Shown: in pieces, positions 59,008-64,000 of the stretch
Layout: each line of letters begins with the position of its first letter
Numbering within the stretch: the first letter of the stretch is position 1
Source of the DNA: Trichomonas vaginalis G3
Taxonomy: Eukaryota > Parabasalia > Trichomonadida > Trichomonadidae
Direction of reading: 5' to 3'
Length of the DNA: 64,000 bases
NCBI RefSeq assembly: GCF_026262505.1
Contig: NC_067203.1
Span: 12,970,392-13,034,391, forward strand
Program-made: the position numbers and the translations under genes
Notes under the pieces: model-generated
Seen by the model: the letters and a program-made list of their open reading frames with translations, nothing else
Told to the model about the DNA's origin: nothing
The model's database searches: none

Positions 59008-60241
59008 TTAAAATTTACTCAGAAAAATTTTTCTTTGTATATACACCTTCTGAACATCTAAAAGACTTTTGACATTTGCCAAGAATGTTCGTTTAGACGC
59101 TGCATATAACCATACTTGACAATATTGTTTATACGAATCGTACAATGACCTTTCATCTAAACACTCAAAGTCAGTTTCATCTATGAACAGTTCATATACA
59201 CTCTTGTTTGCTTCTAACAATGTTTGTCTCTCTTCGGTATGTGGAATTTGTCTTGGATTGAACTTTGAAATATCTAATGTCATAAATATGAGAACAAGTG
59301 GTTGTAAAAGTCAGATGTCAAAGTTTCTGCTAAGTCGTCAAAATATTCTGTATCTTGCATATGAGAATCTGACGTTCTGACAACTACATATCTTCTGTCA
59401 GAACTTTCTAACTTCATCGGAACAGCATTGTTTGAAACCATAATGAAGTTTGCAACATTTTCACAAACTCTTTGGTCTTTATATTTTCTTTCAACAACTC
59501 CAACTTTGTCTGTTATAAGACTCTTCAAAGCATCTGAGTTCAAAACTTTTGTTGTATCTATACTTTGAAGTTCATTGCAACTATAAGTTTCATATTCTCT
59601 ATTGAGAGTTAAATTGCCGCAGATGTTTTCTAAGTTTGTCATATTCGGGTTCGAATAGCCCTCTAACAGTTTGCATAAATATCTGTAAAGAAAGTGTTCT
59701 TACCTGTTCCTTGTTTTCCAATTATAATGAGAGCAGTTTCATTTTTAGCACTTGGATGTTGTAAGATGTTTGCAAACCAACATAAGATATACTCATAGAC
59801 TCTTTCGTTTCCATTGCATATAATTTCTTTGACATGGTCTAACCAAGCTTCTATAATATTTTCTTTCCATTCTACTTGTTCGTATTTATATCCAGTGAAG
59901 ATAGAATAGAAGTTTGGAGAAGGTGTATAGAACTTTATACCTCGAACTGAAAAATCTTCTAACTTTGACAATAAGATATCCCAAGCATCTAACATCTTCA
60001 TGCCAACTTGTACGACTTTTATTTTCTTAAGTTTCTGTCTACATTCTTGTTCTGAAACTATTGTTGCTCTTGGTTTGTTAAAGACAACATCCCATTCTTT
60101 CATGACATAACATTCTGGGGCAGAGTCGACATAAATGACTAAACGTTTCAAATTCTCGACTGCTTTGTTATAGTCTCTAAATGGACACATATTTCTGAAT
60201 GCTTGGAAGTCATAAAAATCTGAAACATCTATTCTGTACAT
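59008..60241 (-). pseudogene. Superfamily 3 (D5-like) helicase of element B
   Basis: Starts MYRIDVSDFYDFQAF at 60241 after TTTTTTTTTATTTTTATAAA. D5-N-like region (GMKMLDAWDILLSKLEDFSV, FYSIFTGYKYEQVEW), Walker A LIIIGKQGTGKNTFF (near 59725), a SNELQS Walker B region and NFIMVSNNAVPMKLE sensor motif, ESSDRRYVVVRT arginine finger. It closely parallels the helicase half of 15459-17769 but has no primase half. Broken. Confidence 0.85.
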
Positions 60242-60270
60242 TTTTATAAAAATAAAAAAAAATATTTTTT

Positions 60271-61049
60271 TTATTCTTGACTTTGTTGTTGCATTTGTTG
60301 TTCTTGAGCTATTTGTTGTTGAAGTTGTTCTTGTAATACAATACTTTCACCAGTTGCATCTTCCAATTCGAAACTTTCTGCCGTCATTGACAAATACATA
60401 GGACATAAAAGTTTTACAGGAACAAAGTTTGCGTCAACTAAGGTTAAGTTTATGTTTGCTAAAGTGTTTGAGTTCACTAAGCTGAAAATCTGCATTCGAA
60501 TGAACAATAGGCAAACCAGCAGAGAAAGTGTTGTTTATACGCATAAGTATCTTTTGGTCATAGTAGTTTCTGTCGACATTCGAATAGCACTTTGAACCTA
60601 AGTTTGAAACAATATATAAATAGGTGTACTTAAAGTCAATGGAACAGACATTCCTTGTATGACACCTTTTCCTGTTATAGGAAACTGTTGGTAGTAAAAA
60701 CCAGATATAAGTTTTGTATTATAGCTCATATCGTTTATAGTAAACTCAGTCGGACATCCAAACATAATGAAACCTGCTCTAGTTGCAGCACATGTTACAC
60801 TCCGTCCTTAAAGTATTAAATAAGTCAACAAAACCTGTTGGTGGTATATCTGAGTAAGTATCTTCAAAGGAGTATTTTTTACCATTCACAACAATAAAGT
60901 CTTCTGGTGTCAAAAGAGCAAAACAGGCTTTAGTCGTCATTGTGTTTAAGGTTAGTTTACAATATCGTCCTTGAGGACTTTGTAAGTTTGTTGTTATAGA
61001 ATTATATGACTCAGGGTTTTTAGTCGTAATAGTATAAACCATATGTCTT
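60271..61049 (-). pseudogene. Candidate minor capsid (penton-like) protein of element B
   Basis: Starts MVYTITTKNPESYNSITTNL. Beta-rich with Thr/Ser-rich strands (TRAGFIMFGCPTEFTIND), and closes LANINLTLVDANFVPVKLLC, then a Gln-rich tail (EQLQQQIAQEQQMQQQ). The closing segment parallels that of 20336-21045. Situated between helicase and capsid genes. Broken. Confidence 0.55.
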
Positions 61050-61060
61050 CTGCCATTTAC

Positions 61061-61639
61061 TTAGCAAATAAATTTTAATGAAATGTTGTGGTCGTCAAAT
61101 ATTTTTATGACGTCTGGGAAACTATATTTTAAGTTCAACGTTTCACCTCCTTTCATAACGTATATCTTGTCAATGACATTATATGAAACACCACAGCAAC
61201 TAATGTCGGGTTCTATTTCTTTGATGTTTATATCGTCTGCCTCTGTCAAAAGTTTCAATAGTTCTTTCAAAACTTCATGAGGTGCATGACATATGAGTTC
61301 ACTTTTACAGGGTTGTGTTCGACCAAGTTTAACATTATACCAAAGCTTGACAAATCTTCTCCTGAGTTTTAAGTTTGTCTTTAAGTTGTTGGTAGTCGTT
61401 TCGAATATCTGCAACAGAACTTAAGTCTCTGCTAACTTCAGGATATGTTGGTTGTTCTTTTACAGGAACATTGTTATACCATCTTCGTCTTCGTATGGTT
61501 TCCCCACTTCAACATCTCTTTCTTTGACATTGACAACAACACTTTGACTGTTTGTTTGAGTTGGTGAATTTAACTTCACATCTGCCACCGCCATTAAACC
61601 TTTTGAAACACTTACGCTTCTATTTTTCGGAAATGACAT
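61061..61639 (-). pseudogene. SCCG-motif gene of element B (damaged), homologue of 21541-22209
   Basis: Begins MSFPKNRSVSVSKGLMAVAD at 61639; a Ser/Val-rich SQSVVVNVKERDVEVG stretch; later a helical HAPHEVLKELLKLLTEADD and EPDISCCGVSYNVIDKIYVM. The same order of features is found in Maverick A. Sits between minor and major capsid genes, so probably a virion or assembly factor. Confidence 0.5.
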
Positions 61640-61657
61640 TTTACTTAGAATAAAAAG
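61640..61657. promoter_or_regulatory. 18-bp divergent start region
   Basis: TTTACTTAGAATAAAAAG lies between opposite ATGs; nearly the same as 46158-46175 (TTAGAATAAAA vs CTAGAATAAAA). Confidence 0.65.
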
Positions 61658-62077
61658 ATGGACGTATTCGAGTATCTCTTCGAATTGAAGCAAAACAAAG
61701 TTTACACACACAAACAATACAAGTTCATTGACAGAATAGTTCTTTACACAAACAATGGAAAATGTTATAGAATAGCAGTCTTTGCTGAACCAAAATATTT
61801 TCATAAAGCAAAGAAAGTTGGTATAACTGAAATGGTGAAAGTTCTTGAAGCAGACAAAAATATAACAACAAAACTGACCGATATTTCTAAAGGTAAGTTT
61901 ATAATACAATATTATGTCAAAACTGGCGTACTGTCAATATTTGACGGAGAGAAGTCAGTTCAAGAACAACTTACTGACCTGCTGCCAAAATCTGCTCGAT
62001 GGAAGCTGTCGTTATGCCAATCTGAGGAGCCCCAGCAGGTTTCATCGAACGAATCTTCAAAAGAGCATCTTCCGTGA
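61658..62077 (+). CDS. Unassigned 139-residue protein of element B
   Basis: MDVFEYLFELKQNKVYTHKQ..., with IDRIVLYTNNGKCYRIAVFA and KFIIQYYVKTGVLSIFDGEK strands. Its last ~100 bp overlap, on the other strand, what looks like the end of the capsid gene. Function unknown. Mixed alpha/beta fold likely. Confidence 0.5.
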   Translation: MDVFEYLFELKQNKVYTHKQYKFIDRIVLYTNNGKCYRIAVFAEPKYFHKAKKVGITEMVKVLEADKNITTKLTDISKGKFIIQYYVKTGVLSIFDGEKSVQEQLTDLLPKSARWKLSLCQSEEPQQVSSNESSKEHLP

Positions 62078-63576
62078 AAAGTGCTATTGGTTTTGTAAAC
62101 TTCTTTGCTTCAATTCATCTGGACCGTCTCTGTCACCAGTATATTGTATTTGAACTGTACCAACAGTTGAAATACCACCCATAAAGTCTTCTGAGTCAGC
62201 AAATGGAATGCCAAGCCAAAAGTTTGAACGGTCTCCATTTGTATATTGAGTTTTTTGACCTCCTGTATGAGTCCATACTTTCACATATGGCATAATAGAA
62301 CTTTGCATTTCAGGGTTAATGGTTGTTGTGAAGTTGTTGTTAAAGTTCATAGCATCTAATGTCAAGTTGTATGACCTCATATCCTCAACTGTAGAATATT
62401 CTTCTCTTGGATAATATTTGCCATCTATGTTTATATGATATTTAATACCGGGTTGTAGAAACAAGAATAGTCATTTATAGTTCGTCTGAACAGTACAAAC
62501 ATAGTATCTGCATGTTTCATTGCAGTTGTTAAAGCAATATCTGTTCTTGCACCTGGGTCAGCACTTTGGTTTCCAACTTCACCTGCAAAGTCTTTGACAG
62601 ATATTTGGTGTATAGGGAACATAAGTGGAACTGCAATATATTTGGCAGCTAAAGCATTTGAAATATCTGGGTCCAACATATAGACTGCAAGTCTGCTTTC
62701 TATTCTCTTGCATTCAAATTTTTCGCATGTGAACTTAACTGGGTCCCAAGCAGTTCCAGCAGCATTGAAATAATAGTTTACTTCAGTGTTGAGGTTTGAG
62801 AAACCAAAGTCTAAGTCAACTTTGTCTTTGCAAAAGTCGGCGAATGACGTTTTATTTGTTCCACTACTTCTGTAAGAGTGAATGGGTCTTGTGTTGGTGC
62901 AATGACTAAGTTATTTTTGCTTGGAGTAAGTTCGATAGAAATTTTTCCTGCCCAGTTTGGCAAGTATCTTAAAAACCTGAAGATGAGGAAAGATGACAAA
63001 GGAACTCTAAGTTTCAGTTTTACTTTGGTTACTGCTGCTGCAGTTTGTCCAGAAAGGTTAACATAAACTCCTGGAACGTTAGGGTCAAGTCTTCTTATTT
63101 TCTCAATAGTTGCATACTGGTCTGTTTGTTCTCTAGCTTGTGGTTGTACTGAGTTTCTCAAAGCGAACCATTCATAGTTTGCCCATGTTACTGTTTGAAC
63201 TAAGTCAGAGTTAGAATATATCTTATATCCCATGAAAACTTCTGGAGCATATTGGTATCCGACATAGAAAATTCCATTGCAACCTTTCTTGTCAGACAAC
63301 TTGGCAGAAGGTTTTATTTCAATGTCTTGTTCCACGTATAAGAAAGAGTTGTCAATAGAAATTAATATGAAACCTGTCGCAAGCAATATCTACTGTTGTT
63401 GAAGAACCTTCTCCAAACTCACCTACGTTTCCATAAGAAACAGCAGTTGTATATTCGTAAGTTCCAGGAACTATTTCTGACCTTCTAATGGCATTGTCGC
63501 ATTCGTTATACCATTCGGAAACATTTCCATTCATGGCATCCAAAACTGTTGGCGTTATATTCTGAGCGGCGTACAT
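61977..63576 (-). pseudogene. Major capsid protein of element B (broken)
   Basis: Starts MYAAQNITPTVLDAMNGNVS after TTTTTACTCATATGAA. Parts: CDRFHINF; QDIEIKPSAKLSDK, VGYQYAPEVFMGYKIYSN, RVPLSSFLIFRFLRYLPNW; IAVPLMFPIHQISVKDF; PYVKVWTHTGGQKTQYTNGD. The P..FLIF..LRYLPNW and repeated beta blocks fit a double-jelly-roll capsid protein of about 530 residues. Different in sequence from the Maverick A capsid. Broken in several places. Confidence 0.72.
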
Positions 63577-63608
63577 TTCATATGAGTAAAAATATAGAAT
63601 AGTTGGAT

Positions 63609-64000
63609 TTATATGTCATAATAGAACCCACGTGGACCAAGCTTTACTTTCTTCCTGACTGAGTTTTTAACTCTTCTTTTTCCTTCATTGCCCTCTGCTT
63701 GAAGTTGTTGCATCTTTGCATTATGTTCATCTAGTATGTTGCAAATTTCCCATGTCCTTTTTGCCTTTTGGCTCTGGTCGCCCATCTCAGGTAACCTATA
63801 TCCTAGAAAGAGTTTGTCATAGTTTGTATTTGAGTCTTCGCGTATTGTTTGCATGACTCTTTCCTGAGTTTCCGGTTCAAGCTCTTCAAACAGTGCCTGT
63901 CCATATGGAATATGCTCGTTTCCAAATATATGTTTTTGTAGCCATTCTGGTTTTCTTTCCATGTTACCAACTATATCTTTTGTGAATGGGAAAGCTTTTA
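63609..64000 (-). CDS. Unassigned capsid-adjacent gene of element B, partial at window edge
   Basis: Minus-strand frame ending VKLGPRGFYYDI, open to the window edge (the first ATG seen is at 63962, MERKPEWLQKHIFGNEHIPY, but the frame extends further upstream). Helical (ALFEELEPETQERVMQTIRE) with a basic end (KRRVKNSVRKKVKLG). Directly upstream of the capsid gene on the same strand, where Polintons often carry a maturation protease or scaffold; no protease motif is seen in this part. Confidence 0.5.
   Translation of the reverse strand, partial: KAFPFTKDIVGNMERKPEWLQKHIFGNEHIPYGQALFEELEPETQERVMQTIREDSNTNYDKLFLGYRLPEMGDQSQKAKRTWEICNILDEHNAKMQQLQAEGNEGKRRVKNSVRKKVKLGPRGFYYDI

Larger units (their letters stand above)
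43471..64000. mobile_element. Maverick/Polinton-like element B, left part (>20.5 kb), open at window edge
   Basis: Starts after an A run with AGGTAGTGGGGC (terminal AG as in Polintons) and has one copy each of the expected genes: adenine methyltransferase, minor virion proteins, fibre, rve integrase, polymerase B, packaging ATPase, SF3 helicase, minor and major capsid proteins. Sequence and order differ from Maverick A except for a closely related fibre, so it is a separate lineage. The right terminal repeat is outside the window. Broken, with very roughly two dozen breaks, though several small genes and the integrase look open. A middle part (about 49.7-55.7 kb) is clearly GC-richer than the rest. 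Confidence 0.88.

Noticed and set aside
1-64000. tRNA, rRNA or spliceosomal RNA genes
   Set aside because: No cloverleaf with conserved B-box or recognisable rRNA/snRNA sequence was noticed by eye; a covariance-model scan would be needed to exclude small RNAs.

Overview
The window looks like nuclear DNA of a trichomonad parabasalid, Trichomonas vaginalis or a close relative. The evidence is AT-rich DNA, long intronless genes, a TCA+1YW initiator (Inr) 8 to 35 nt upstream of three host start codons, and dense Maverick/Polinton-like elements that cut up host genes. This is inference from sequence character and remembered families; no search was run.

Layout, left to right. 1-~1040: right end of one virus-like element, cut by the window edge. 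~1036-1741: C-terminal part of a host ABCA-type ABC ATPase that lacks its 5' half. 2848-27589: a complete Maverick/Polinton with ~570-bp terminal inverted repeats (TIRs) and a perfect 6-bp target duplication (ATTCAA). It carries polymerase B, integrase, primase/SF3 helicase, fibre, packaging ATPase, major capsid and small amphipathic proteins. It is itself split by a 4.6-kb Mutator-like (MULE-like) element at 3850-8445 (TIRs ~925 bp, 8-bp duplication). 27729-29657: host VIT/VWA protein. 30089-36595: host giant ubiquitin-specific protease. 36955-37416: decayed ankyrin/DUF3447 gene. 38374-43442: small host gene split by a second MULE-like element (38473-43367, 9-bp duplication GCATATGAT) that is packed with regularly spaced RNA-like hairpins. 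~43471-64000: a second, divergent Maverick/Polinton lineage, open at the right edge, with an adenine methyltransferase, fibre, integrase, polymerase B, packaging ATPase, SF3 helicase, minor and major capsid proteins, and a GC-richer central block.

How the parts work together. The host genes use an Inr. The virus-like genes instead start after a short T-rich tract (TTTTTATT or TTTTATCTA type) about 8-15 nt before ATG, and several divergent pairs share an 18-19-bp gap. Each Polinton has its own replication set (PolB plus SF3 helicase, with a primase half visible in the first), packaging set (ATPase, double-jelly-roll capsid, minor capsid, amphipathic peptide) and integrase. Both carry a closely related phage-tail-collar fibre, which suggests module exchange. 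Arrays of short repeats next to the replication genes (14940-15425, 17869-18540, 54058-54410, 55803-57067) are candidate origins or operators.

The virus-like elements are treated as fossils: most of their genes are broken (roughly one to two dozen breaks per element), while some, such as the capsid gene of the first and the integrase of the second, still look open.
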